DNA of 64,000 nucleotides from Paraspadella gotoi (Eukaryota; Chaetognatha): positions 21,887,402-21,951,401 of the forward strand of contig CM119264.1 of NCBI GenBank assembly GCA_051294375.1, read 5' to 3'. The stretch's first letter is position 1. Every line of letters starts with the position of its first letter. Shown piece after piece: positions 28,512 through 40,407 of this stretch. The position numbers and the translations under genes were made by a program. Under the pieces are notes generated by a model, which was not told where the DNA came from, searched no databases, and was given only the letters and a program-made list of their open reading frames with translations.

Positions 28512-30073
28512 ATCAGCTATCGGAAGTGGACGACAGAATATCGTCCGAGTGACGACGGCGACGTTCAAAATTTTATTACCTTTTTTTCTCGGACCGAAAA
28601 GTGAATTCCTTTTTCTTTTATTTTATTTACAATAATTTTAATCAACTAAAAGACTGAAACTAAAAAAAAACGAAAAAAAAAAAACGACGCGTCCGTTTTC
28701 TTTATTGAATTTTCCACTGAAAAATGAAAAATTCGGAGGTAAGGTGCTGTTACGAAACATTCCGGGAACTGCCTCAAGTCGAGTAAATTTCCTCACTCAA
28801 GTTATTAATACATATACATTACATACATATATAGTATAGTAGTATATGTAGTGTAGTAATATTCTCAAAAAACCCTACAACTTCATTTTCCTACTAGACC
28901 ACACCGATATCGATACACTTAAAAAGATTTGCGTCTTCCTTTTTTCATTTCTGAAGAAAGTGAAAGTAGAATATTTTCTCCTTGTACTCTTTCAAGTCGA
29001 TATTTTGATGATTAACCACATCTAACGTGATAAAAACTTAGGAAATCATTTACATAGTATTCTATGTGCAAAGGTGAAGTGTAAAAGGCAACCACAGGAT
29101 TTCTTTTTTGTTTTCTCATTTATTTTTTCATTATTTTGGGTTTTCTGTTGATGTTGTATTGCTTTGCTTTCTTGGATATATTTTTTTTGTCTCGCCTTGC
29201 ATAAGAATTCCAAATTAATTCACATAAAGAGAGGTAGGCTTTGCAGAATTTTCCTTTTTACATATAAAGTTATTTCACATGGGGTTTCCTCTTGCCGTTT
29301 TCTAGAGCTGAAACTATCTTGTCCGGGAGAAAGCGAATTTCTTGAATGAACAGAATTGTAATGCAATTATTTTTAAATCCACAAGTTTTGCGTTTAACAT
29401 TCTGGTTGTTATACAATGTTTTTCAAAGAGTGTTATTGAACTTAAAATTTAGGAAATCTCATCTTATTTTCAACATAATTCGATGAATTTACTTCCAATT
29501 ATGTACAGAAAAATATATATTAGTACTATCTTGCATCACTATCGTTAGCATAAAATAATAATGATATCGAAAATAAGTATTTCATATATAATATGTATAA
29601 TTGTATATTGTAGATAAGTTATAAGATGAAATAGGTTAAAAACATTGTTCTATGGTAAATACAAAATAATATTGACTCCAGGGATAATAAAATTTAAAGT
29701 TGATCTTTGATAAAATCATGTTTGATGAAATTTTCTTCTTAAGTTAAGGGCATTTTTAAATTATGGGACGAATTTCAAATTTCATCGGTTCCGTTAGTAT
29801 TACCAAAAAATATTAGGGGACTAAAATGAGAAAGTTAATGATTCAACTCCGAGATGAGAAATATAAAAGCTCCAAAATGAACAAGTTATTTTTTCTGTCT
29901 TTTTCTGTCTTTTTCTTTCCTTTTCTCTTTTTTTTTCTTTCCTAAATTTTTTCCCCTTTTTTTCACTCCCGCGTCAAGGGCCAATCATGCTTCCATGATT
30001 GAGAAAGCTTGCGGTTCCACGCGTTCCGATTGGACGGTCCCTCACCACGCCGTCAAGAAGCGACCGCGAAGAC

Positions 30074-30097
30074 GTTTCCTTGGCAACCATGACGTCA
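30074..30097. promoter_or_regulatory. RFX X-box + CRE, copy 2
   Basis: Identical to 20181-20204. Confidence 0.5.
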
Positions 30098-31712
30098 CAA
30101 CAAATGAGTGCAAAGCAAATTTGATTTTTCTCTCGATCACCGGGTTGCCTGCCGTCGAGAAAAAGAGATGGAAAACCCACCGAAGCGAACCCCGGTTTTC
30201 TTTTTAAAAGCGGAATGTCACATTTTGCACCCAATTGCGTGGTGCGTGATGACGCGACAAATCGTTTGGCACTTTTGAATTCTGTTGGTGCGCTCATTTT
30301 TCATTGCTTCGAGTTTCGCAAACGTGAAAAAAAAATGGAAAAAGAAAAGAAAAAAAAGGGGGTTTCATCTGGGGACCTGTGTGACCGGGTCTGCATTGAA
30401 GAACCTCGAGAAAAACGATGCCATCTGGTATTCTGAATCTCTCGATCTGCCAACCATTCCTGCCATCTGGGGATTCAAGGACCAAGAGCTCTGTATTGTA
30501 AAGTTCCCTTCCTTTTTTACTAGTTATGGTAACGATTACGTCAGATTTCAACGTCGACAGGTAAGTTGATTCCTTATTGTGCAATTTGCTGCTTTAATAC
30601 CAGACGCCTTTTCTTAAAATTCTTACTTAAAAAACTCTAAACGTTTTATTCTTATTAAAGTCATTATTGTGCTTGTTAACCTGCTGACAAATTTATTAAA
30701 GTTTTCAAATTTATGACGCAGAAATCTTCAAAAAAATGGTGGAAACTACGTAAAATGCAACATATATTAAAAAAATATCCATTCACTACTTGAAAATCCA
30801 GTTTGTTTAAGTAAATACGTTAATGCATATAATTATAAAGCATTCTTAAAAAATGTCAAAATATCAATATTAGTTTCAGATTATTTTAGAAAATTTATCT
30901 AAAAAATAACTTAAGTCTTAAAATGTTTTAGATATGTCATTTCTAACATTTTAGTCTAAAATTTATTTTGACTTATTTCTATTCTAATAGTACAATTTTA
31001 TTAAGTTTAATCTGTATTTAATTTTAAATTATTTATGTAATTATGTATTTATCATTTTACTTATTTATTCATTTTTTTCCAATATGATCGAACAACATTG
31101 ATATTCATGTAATATTTGACTAAGATGACGCAGGGCGAAGCAGGAATTTCATTCCTGTTTCTAATTTGTTAGAAACAAACTAAGGTATAGAACTTTAAAA
31201 AATATTTTCTTAATTATCATCACTTAAATTAAATTGTAATTGCTCATTAGAGGTCAGCTTAACTAGAATATGCTAAATATCTTTTAAAATTATTAAACAA
31301 ACCTTTAATTTGAATAATAATTTTCATACAATTGAAACATTCTTTGAAATATTTTCCACTTCATTGATAGGGAAGCCAGGTACTCTGGGAGTGAATAAAC
31401 GAGACTGTGAGAGAGTCTTGATTGAAAGCTTGCAGGACCTGCTATGTTATTATCTTGTAAGAGTGATGGAGGCTTAACCACCAAAGCCCGTCCAAAGTCA
31501 GGGGCAAGATAGCTTATTTATTAAATGAATGGATAATTTTTATATTGGTTGTACAATTTCATAAACAATAATCTGAAGTTAATACTAAATATTTATTGCA
31601 AATTAGATTAATTTGACTTGCTGTTCAGTCTAATTTGGTAAGGATGACAATTTGACAATCATTTTACGAATAAATTGAACAGATATTATTGTTTCGACAC
31701 TGGTTGGATTTA

Positions 31713-32302
31713 CACTCATGTGCAAAAAACGCGCCACTTTATAACTTTCAATTACAGATACTCCATAAAATTTTTTTTAAAAATTATATAAAATAATAAA
31801 ATTTTAAAAAAATAAATCAATGAATATATCAGTTTTATCAAAAATTGGTTAAGCGGTTTAAGAGATATGATTTTTTTAAACTTGAGTATTCCAAATCAAG
31901 AGGGAAAATTGAATATTATTCAAAAGTTTAGAATCATTAACCTATCATTCATCTTATTTTTTAATGATTTTAAAATTATTATTTAAGGATCTGGGTCAAT
32001 ACAATTATCCAGCTATCCTTCCGGATATCCCTTGTAATTTTTAAAAAATGTTTTAATGATTACAAAGAATATAAAATAAAAATAATTAATCTTAAATAAA
32101 TCAAATTCCTTGATCTTAGTGTTTTTTTAAAAAAAAATCACTACTTTTAAATGGATAGCCCAATTTTAATAAAATTTTAAGCCAAACTCTTTACATTTTA
32201 ATAAATTTTCAATTATTTTTAAAATTAAAAAAAAAATTAAATATATAGTATGATTTTAAAGACTGATATAAAGTGGTGCGTTTTTTTTTTGCACATGGAC
32301 TG
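31713..32302. mobile_element. MITE with TA target duplication, copy 2
   Basis: Equivalent of 21829-22414, TA at 31711-31712 and 32303-32304. Confidence 0.8.
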
Positions 32303-32309
32303 TAGAATA

Positions 32310-34598
32310 GACACATTTTTTTCCGCTGAAAATGGTCATAGAGTCTCCAAAAATGTGTCATTCTGTTCGTATTTAAACGTTCTTTTAGAAAAAAAACCTT
32401 TCAAAGAATTTTTTAAATACTTCCTCGCCTCTCCCAGGGGCGTCAAAGTGCCACGAGCGTCAAATTTATCGATTTTTTGATAATTTTCTTTATTTTCTTG
32501 TTATAATAGCTAATTTTAAATAATTTTTCAATAATATGTTATGATTTATTAGGTTATTCCTATAAAAAAATCTTTATAAGATTTGTATTTGCATTGTATC
32601 AGTAATCTTTAAACCGAAAAATGCCAGAAGACCGGAAATGACTCACAAAAATCACGTTATTTTCATAAAAATTTCAATTTAGAATTTTTTCCGAAAAAAA
32701 AATATATGAAAGCTAGAAAATATTTTAAATTTTATAAGTCATTGCAAAAGATGAGAAAAAGATAGAATACCCGGGACGAAAAATGCAGAATTAGTTCATA
32801 TTTACTTCAATTTGTAAAAATTTGGAGCGTATGACTGGAATCAAGTATGATTTGACCGGACTCACGCTTGAAATGAGGAAGAACAGGCTTTGTCAAGGAA
32901 AAGATGTGATGAGAAAAACAGTGAGACTGGATTTAATTTTAAAAACATCCTTAAATTTTAAACATATTGTAAAATATTTTTTTAAAGTTTTTTTAATAAA
33001 ATATCAAGCTTTTATGATTACGGGAAGAAAACCTTGAAATACCATCATTGTCATAAAAGATCCAGAGATTTAATCACTACAATCTAACGATGCTGACATT
33101 ATACCGAACACTAAACATGGAAAAATGTCAAAGCTATTACAGTTACATTAAAGCAGCAAGAGTGAATATGGTCAGCCATCAGCGCTGCTGATCGGGCATG
33201 TCTATCAACCAACAACATTTTTCTCCTTTTACGAGATATTGTTTGTCACAGTAAAAGTTGTCATGAAAATGGTTTTTCTTTTGCTCTCACTTATTGCTGA
33301 GATCCGTAAAGAAGTTCATATGACAAAGTTAAATCTTACAAAAGTAAAATTTAAAAAAAAAAATTTTATTGATCGTAATAATATCTCATCTCCAGGAAAC
33401 CTTTAACTTCTGAAAATTTTTCTTGAAATGACCTGTAGGACAAACTCTCTATGTAGTTCGTCGCTTTAAATTTACTTTTGTAAAAGTGTTTAAAAATATA
33501 AACAATCAATATTTGTTTAAGCGCGTTTTGCATTTATATCCTGAATATGCTTTATTTCTTGTGCTGTTTTAGCTCTGAGCCCCCAGCAAAAAGTTTATGT
33601 CACCATTTATGTCATTTTTACATGTACATCATGGCGGATGCGCTCTCCCCTCTGAAAAAATCAACGCAATGCTATGAAAGACGCAATTGGTGGCGGCTCT
33701 TAAAATGGCAATATTTTGTTTTGAAATGGGGAAAACAGGCAATGCCTTGTATGTACGATGATAGTCATCTGGAAGAATTTATAACGAATAGTCTTGCTTG
33801 TTTTTTCAGTTCCAATATTTGTTTTAACAATTTGGTAAAATGAAATATAAATTAAACATAAAAATTCTTCCATGCTTACACGATTTGAGCCGTCGAGTGA
33901 ATGGAAAGACAATTCAAATTTTCCAAGCTTTCCGTCCTTTTTAAACAGATTTTCTCTGCTCAATGAAGCCACTGACCGTTAGGGTCAAGTTTTGCAAGTG
34001 CCATGACCTTTGCAATTCCCAATAATCTTGAGCAAACTTTCAGGATTTTTGCAGGCAATGGATATGAATCAACGCGAACCATCCCAAAGTAATAGTTTTA
34101 AACTTGAAAACGGTTATGACCATTTTGGTCACATGATCTCATCTATATCCCTCATATACTGATTTTTTTGCTAAAACTTTTGTTACGAATACAATTATTT
34201 TTTACTTTTTAAAAACTTGGTCTTTGCCATTTTTCTTGTAGCAATTAAAATTATTTGAATCTGTGATCATGCTAATAATTTAACTTCCAGTTTTATTATA
34301 TTATTAAAAATTCTTAATAACGGTTTGAGGTTGTTTAAATTACGATTAAATATTTTGGGTAAGCATTTAAGTATAACAGGTAATCAAATTTTATCCTTAT
34401 TTTTATAATTATCTAAAAAAAAAAATTGCTGAAAATCAATTATTTTTTGACGCCCGTGGCACTTTAACGCCTCTGGGAAAGGCGAGATATTTAAAAAAAT
34501 GCATTATAAATGCTTTCATTGTGTATAGCCTTAAAATACGAAAAGAATGACACCTTTTTCATAACTCTATGACAATTTTCAGCGGAAAAAAATGTGTC
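32310..34598. mobile_element. 2.3-kb long-inverted-repeat element, copy 2
   Basis: Equivalent of 22422-24719, same inverted ends. Confidence 0.6.
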
Positions 34599-34736
34599 AC
34601 AAATGTGTAGAACTAAATTTTAGATCAAAACTTCATAATCTGCTAATATTTTTTTTGGTACTTCTTTATCAAATTCCCTATACAGAAAAAAAATGGTGCG
34701 CTCCGCGCAATTAAATATCACATCCCCTTACACATT

Positions 34737-34737
34737 A

Positions 34738-34802
<65 letters not shown>

Positions 34803-34815
34803 CTCTCTCCCTCTC
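34737..34815. repeat. (CT)n microsatellite at the end of copy 2
   Basis: Starts six bases after the end of the duplicated block; a likely place for an assembler to have broken in copy 1. Confidence 0.9.
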
Positions 34816-34995
34816 TCTTTGTGTCTGTGGTCTACCTTGTCCCCTCTACCGTCTCCATTCTACATCTCTCTCTCCCCTCTATTTTCTTTCTCGACTTCCC
34901 ATGACGACGCTGGCGGATGTGGGCGTCGCCAGCGTTCCATCGGCGTCGTCGACGCCCGCCTCGCGCCTGGAGTCTTTCCGCGTGTTGATGCCGTA

Positions 34996-35143
34996 TGACG
35001 TCATATTTACGTCATAAACGCGTCACGTATGACCCGCGCCGCGCGCCGCACGCGAGCCTTCGCTCTTTAACGTCGGGACGCGCGCGCGAAGAGCGTCCTC
35101 GCATCGTTGATTGGCCGAGAGCTTAGAAGATTTCCTGGCCAAT
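34996..35143. promoter_or_regulatory. CpG-rich promoter with CRE and CCAAT pairs
   Basis: TGACGTCA at 34996-35003 and TTACGTCA at 35008-35015, then ATTGG at 35110-35114 and CCAAT at 35139-35143, within CpG-dense DNA (about 34905-35165) unlike its surroundings. Probably a housekeeping-type promoter. Splice-donor-like GTAAGG follows at about 35173. No coding exon identified downstream. Confidence 0.6.
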
Positions 35144-35682
35144 CGGAGATCTTCGGCCCGGGGAAGAGGGAAGTAAGGAACGTCAGAGAGAGTTCATCTT
35201 CCTTTACGTCCGTACCTTTTGTTCGGATTTTTTTTTCTCGAACTAAGTTTATCTTTTTATCAATTGAAATCTACGGTCGACAACCTTTGCTGCGAGATAA
35301 GAAGCGCGTGCGGCCCTGCCTCATGGAAAGCGCTAAATATTGCGAGGGCACTGCACTTAGTGTTATCTCAGAAATCTAGAATAATCGTTGGCTTTGTTTT
35401 GACTTTCTTTTTGCCAAGGATTTTGGGCGAGTCGCATTGAAGAATTGACGATCTAAAAATAGAATTAAAGATTCTTTCTTTTTCACTGCTTCAAATGTTA
35501 GTCAACGTGGTTGGCCGTATTATTTTATGTTGTTCACATTTCATAATACATATTTAATAATTTATTGACAGTTGGAAAATGATTTAATTTCTCGTCTATA
35601 TAAATTCATAAAGAGATTTCTTACTACGCATTTAATAGTAGTGAAAATAGATTGTATATATGTGGAAAAGGCGTTAAGTGGG

Positions 35683-35935
35683 GCTTTAACTTCGTTAACC
35701 CCCTCTTACAGCCATGGAACGGGTTCTGGGCTTGGAACCAGGCTTGAGGGTTTTCCACGCCCCCAAGGTGGCTTACGGCTGTCCTCACGCTTCCCGCAGG
35801 GTAGGTACCGAGTTGGGATTGAACCCAGTACCTAGTGGTCATGAGCTGATGGCTTTACTCAGTGAGCCACCGGGTCACAACTTAAGGTGTCATGCTTATA
35901 GGCGGGGTGAACCTAGGCAATGCCCGACTACATAT
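35683..35935 (-). mobile_element. tRNA-derived SINE
   Basis: Minus strand reads an A box (TGGCTCACTGAGTAAAGCC near 35880-35850) and a B box (GGTTCAATCCC, complement of 35815-35825) about 50 bp apart, as in tRNA genes, then a body with GAAGCGTGAGGACAGCC and a 3' GTTAACGAAGTTAAAG. The element is too degenerate at its ends for a functional tRNA. Confidence 0.75.
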
Positions 35936-36133
35936 ATTCCATTTATAGCCAAAGATTTTTCTTAATCGCGAAATAATAGTCTTTTATTTCCGAATAGTAG
36001 CATTATTTCAGTGTGTGTGTTAGTGGAGAGTCGGATATGTGTCTAATTTGCAGTACTGGAACCACTGGCTACTCACTGGTTACTAACTAGACAATGAATG
36101 CATAAGAAATTCGTCAAAACTGTAATTATAATG

Positions 36134-36194
<61 letters not shown>

Positions 36195-36198
36195 ATTC
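36134..36198. repeat. (CT)n microsatellite
   Basis: Pure CT tract with one TTTC interruption. Confidence 0.95.
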
Positions 36199-37300
36199 AT
36201 TTCCCTTTCCAGTTCTCTTCCCCTTACTGAACTTTCTGCAAGGACAAACTACAATTCGACCAGATTCAGCGGCTTTCACTGGCACATTGATTCCCTGCTA
36301 TCGCATTCATTGTGCGTGTGACAGCGGCTGGAGCTGGTTGAGATATTCGTCGAGCCGTCGAGAAAAACAACAAAAGAACAACGGCTTGCGATACTCAACG
36401 ACAAACACCCATCGACGGCTTCGTAGATTTTTCGTCAGAGAGCGTTTCATTGTGAGTTTGTGGCGCTGTTATAGGCACAAAAGATGAAACACATTCACAA
36501 AATTTTTGTGCGTGTGACAGTGACACTGGTGAGCATGCGATCATCCTCTGACAACCAAAAAAAAAACAAAAAAAAAAAACTCAAAGAAAACCATTTCAAA
36601 AACCAAATGAATAAATACGAAGCTTTCATAAACTATCTTGCCCAATATGTTAAAAACCACTGTGGATTAAAAGGAAAAAGACATAATTCATTCATTCGTA
36701 ATTCACACTGATTGATGTCTAAAAAAAAAAAGAAAAATATGGTAAAATGAATAAAAAACTGCACATATAAACTCATACCAAGTTACTTTCTTATCTTTCG
36801 TCAATTACACTCCATGGGTTCTTGCGCATCAACGACAAAGTACACTAGTTACTAGGAAGCAGGCTTATTTCTAGGTGTGTAGAAGTACTTTTTTTCTCAG
36901 AATTCTACTTACATCAAAGAAGATAAGTTAATTAAAATTAAGTTAGGAGATAAGATAAGTTAAAAATGTTATTTCTTTAAGTTATTAATGAAATCATAAC
37001 TATATTTCCTGATATTTGAAAAAAAAATTGTTTATAAAAATATGGTAAAACAAGTACGTCAAGTAATCTTCTAACTTTCATTTCAATTTTGAAAAATTGT
37101 AATGTTTAGAATTTTCCACAATCTTCATCTTTAAGAATAATATATATAACATTAATATTATTATATTTTAAAATGTGTTTTATAACAGTACCACCCTCCC
37201 CTGCTCCGTTGTCCCAGCTCATAGATTCCTCAGTAAGATTGTTTCGCGTGTTGGGAAATATCGTGACGAGGTTTTATTTTATTTTCTATATCATTCGCGT
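36199..37300. other. AT-rich intergenic DNA
   Basis: No gene, RNA or repeat family recognised. Confidence 0.5.
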
Positions 37301-37305
37301 CTCTG

Positions 37306-37341
37306 ATTGGCCCACCGGTTGACTCTCCGTTCGCTGATTGG
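37306..37341 (+). promoter_or_regulatory. Pair of inverted CCAAT boxes
   Basis: ATTGG at 37306-37310 and 37337-37341, 31 bp apart, about 180 bp upstream of the ankyrin/RING start codon. This supports 37517 as a genuine gene start. Confidence 0.55.
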
Positions 37342-37516
37342 CGAAATTGAAAATTTTTCTGAACCGACGACGGACGAAGATCCATGAAAAGGGATGTTTC
37401 GCGGAATTCATATCAGAAGAGACAATTAACACGGAAAAATCAAAAACTAAAATACGCTTATCGATCCCATAAATTTCATAATTTGTACTATTCGTTGACA
37501 TTTTTTTTCGGCCGAA

Positions 37517-39840
37517 ATGCCTCTTCCCACGCCCCCGTCGAACCTTTTCGAGGCAGCGAAAAAGGGCGACGCCAGCGCCGCTTTGATGATGCTGCAGCGC
37601 CGCGACGCCGACCTCAACGCCGTTGACGGCCTTGCCAACGCCCCACTCCACTACGCTTGCGGCTCCGGCCACGCCCGGGTCGCTCGCCTCCTTGTCAACA
37701 ACGGCGCCGAAGTGGACAAGAAAGGAGAGAACGGGTTGACGCCGCTCATGATGGCCGTGAGGGGTTGCAAGGAGAGATGTGAGTATGGCGTGCAAAGTGT
37801 GGCTTTAAAGTTTAGAAAACGTCTATGGAGAATTTTGTCACGTTATGTTGCGCGAAGTGACTTTGGAAAGCATTGCGTATGAAGAATAACTTAAGAGAGC
37901 ATGTCGTGCAAGAAGATATGCAGTAAGTAATAGATTGAAAGCAAAGATGTTCCAAAAAGTTTCATTCGGCATGCAACTTGTTGACTTTCCACCTTCAAGC
38001 ACTCCTCGAGTTTCTTGTCGACCACGGGGCGTCGACCTCCGCTCGCGGCGCGCAGGGCGAGACGCTTCTTCACGTCGCCGCCTCAGAAGGCAACGTCGCC
38101 GGGATGCGCTTTGCCCTCGACCGCGGCGTCGACGCCAACGTCGCCGATGCCGATGGTCGGACGCCAGCGCACGTGGCGGCTTGGTGGAACGACGCTGCTG
38201 CCCCGTTAGAGTTCCTCGTCCGTAACGGCGCTAATCTGCGGAAAAAGGTAAGTGAAGGATGGATTCTACAGTCTCTCTCTCTCTTTTCTCCTTTCTTTAT
38301 CTCTATCAAATATTTTTATGTTCCTCACACATGTATTATTTACTTTCTCTTGAACAACCTAAGGACCGCCGAGGTCAGAACGCCCTCCACTGGGCGGCGA
38401 GAGGCGGACACGCGGCTGTTGTCGACTTCGTCCTGCGTCACAGGAGCGACGACTACGTGGGTGAAGTGGGCCACACCAGCGCTCCAGTGGATGTGGAGGA
38501 GCGGGATGTTGGGGGAAACACGGCCCTTGATCTGGCGCGGTGAGACAGTTATGAAGTTAATGAAGGAAAGAAAGCTGGAGATTAGAAATAAATGTGAATG
38601 TTTTATTGAAAGAGAGCGTTGTGATATGTTGGAAAACATAAATGGCAGCGGCATGGAATGAACTGCTCTGGATAAAATAGAGAAGTGTCTACCAAATTCA
38701 TGTTTAATACTGCGTGAGAAATACATACACATAAAAAAATACCCATCTCACTTTTAAACCCCATTCAGCGCCTCCACGACCGAACCTTCCGTCGAGGTCA
38801 TCTCCCTCCTCCGCGATCGACTTCGCCAACGCCTCGTCAACTGCGCCTTTTGCGAGCAGCACCCCGCCCACGTCCTCTTCCGCCCTTGCGGCCACCGCGT
38901 CGCCTGCGCTCCCTGCTCCCTCGCTTGGAAGAAGTGCCCCGAGTGCAAGACGGTCATCGCCCAGCGGGAGGACTTGGGGCTGATGGCCGAGCGGGCGGTC
39001 GAGAGGGTGGCGGAAGTTGGAGGATCCGGAGGGACGGAGAGACCCTCCACAGCGTCGTTAAACGGTCTGGGATTTTATTTCTTTCTTTTTCTTCCTTTAA
39101 TTATTATTTCCCTTCTTACGTTCCTTTTTGTTGCATCTATCATTTTCTTTCAGTCCGCACGAAGTCGGCGCTCGTTCGACAGGTTCAAGAGCTGAGCCGC
39201 ACCTGTTCGGAGATGCGGATTCGATCGGAAGATGACGAGGAGCGTCGTAGGGAGGTGGAGTCGGAGAGGGAGCAGATGCGAAGAGAGAGGGATCGACTGA
39301 AGGAGAAGGAGGTGCTGGCTACAAGGTAAACATTTGTAGTTTGTTTTAAATTAACTATCGTTACCGAATAACTATTGCCCTTTAAAGTACGTAATAAGTT
39401 TCTTAAAAGAAGCTATAACAATATGTTAAATTCATAAGCAGAGATATTAACGAGAAGGAAAAGAAGCGTTTATTGTCCAACTGCTAATTTCATTTTCAGA
39501 TTGCTCTTTTGTTGCTGCCTCCCACTTTTAAACTTCTCAATTGCCTCCTTGCAGACTCGCCGCGACAGCCTTTCAAGCCACCGCCATGGCATCCTCTTTC
39601 ATCCACAGCTTTCAACTGCAAATGCCGTCGCAGTTGCTCCAGCAGCCGGAGCAGGAGACGCCGCCCGAGGTGGCAGCGACGCCGGCGGCGGTGGCTTCAA
39701 CTTGCGCCGTTTGTCTGGACGGCGACTGCGGCGTGGCCTTCGAGTGTGGCCATCTAGCGTGCAGGCGGTGTGCCAAGCAGTTGACGGAATGTCACTTCTG
39801 CCGCCGAAAGATCGGGAAAAGAATTTATTTGTACACCTAA
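37517..39840 (+). CDS. Ankyrin-repeat, double-RING E3 ligase-like protein (Mind bomb C-terminus type)
   Basis: Six exons, 37517-37778, 38000-38247, 38364-38539, 38769-39064, 39154-39325 and 39555-39840, join in phase to 479 residues. Order: about five ankyrin repeats (APLHYACGSGH, TLLHVAASEGN, TPAHVAAWW, NALHWAARGGH), a C3HC4 RING at residues 254-296 (CAFC, FRPCGH, CAPC, CPEC), a charged coiled coil (about 330-385), and a terminal RING from residue 435 (CAVCLD, FECGHLACRRC, CHFC) ending RKIGKRIYLYT, like the ERRILLY-type end of Mind bomb. RING pairs recruit E2 for ubiquitin transfer. Absent are the MIB/HERC2, ZZ and REP domains that bind Notch ligands in Mind bomb. A promoter-like CCAAT pair just upstream and a start before an ankyrin cap argue for a naturally short protein, although upstream exons cannot be excluded. 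The exon-4 donor (GTCTGG) is weak but phase-correct. Confidence 0.85.
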
Positions 39841-40407
39841 TGTTTTTTGATTCTTATCTAAAAACGGATTTGATTTATTGTATTGTAACGCATTTACAAT
39901 CTAGTCATTAATATCCTATAATGAATGGCATTCCTATGATTATGTCTGCTTTTGTTATGGTTATAACTATTTCTACTTTATTTGCAATTTTTCAGCAACG
40001 AAACGTACTTCGAAATTGATTGAAATAAACAAACGAGAACACTGTTAGGCAATATTCATTGAAATGATTATGACATGAATTAGCAATTACCGACTTAGGG
40101 AAGAAATAGTTGTCTAAGCTAAAAAAGCTAAAAAATGATTGTTTTCTTCTAAAATTGTGGCATTTTATGGAAAACAATAAAAAAGCAGTTTAAGTTATAC
40201 TATTTTTATCTATTCATACTAGTAGACTTATTATTAGAATGAAAGCGTAATAAACATTAATAAAAACAAGGCTACACCTGTCCCTGGTCACTGGTCAACC
40301 ATCTTTGCATGCATCGTCACGAAAAACTACTAAATATGAATGTTGATGCAATTATTTTCTTCATGTTTAGTAATTTTCTGGATAGAAGAAACACAAGAAA
40401 ACTTCAA
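39841..40407. other. Convergent 3' ends, AT-rich spacer
   Basis: Separates the stop codons of the plus-strand ankyrin/RING gene and the minus-strand hydrolase; AATAAA-like signals present on both strands; no gene. Confidence 0.5.

Larger units (their letters stand above)
24874..34731. repeat. Tandem 9.8-kb block, copy 2
   Basis: Repeats 15050-24848 in the same orientation. The first 3.5 kb (to about 28.3 kb) carries many single-base indels relative to copy 1, while the rest is nearly identical. Features inside are listed separately where informative. Confidence 0.9.

Noticed and set aside
35683-35935. Possible functional tRNA gene on the minus strand
   Set aside because: A and B boxes are present but no cloverleaf with a paired acceptor stem; a SINE fits better.
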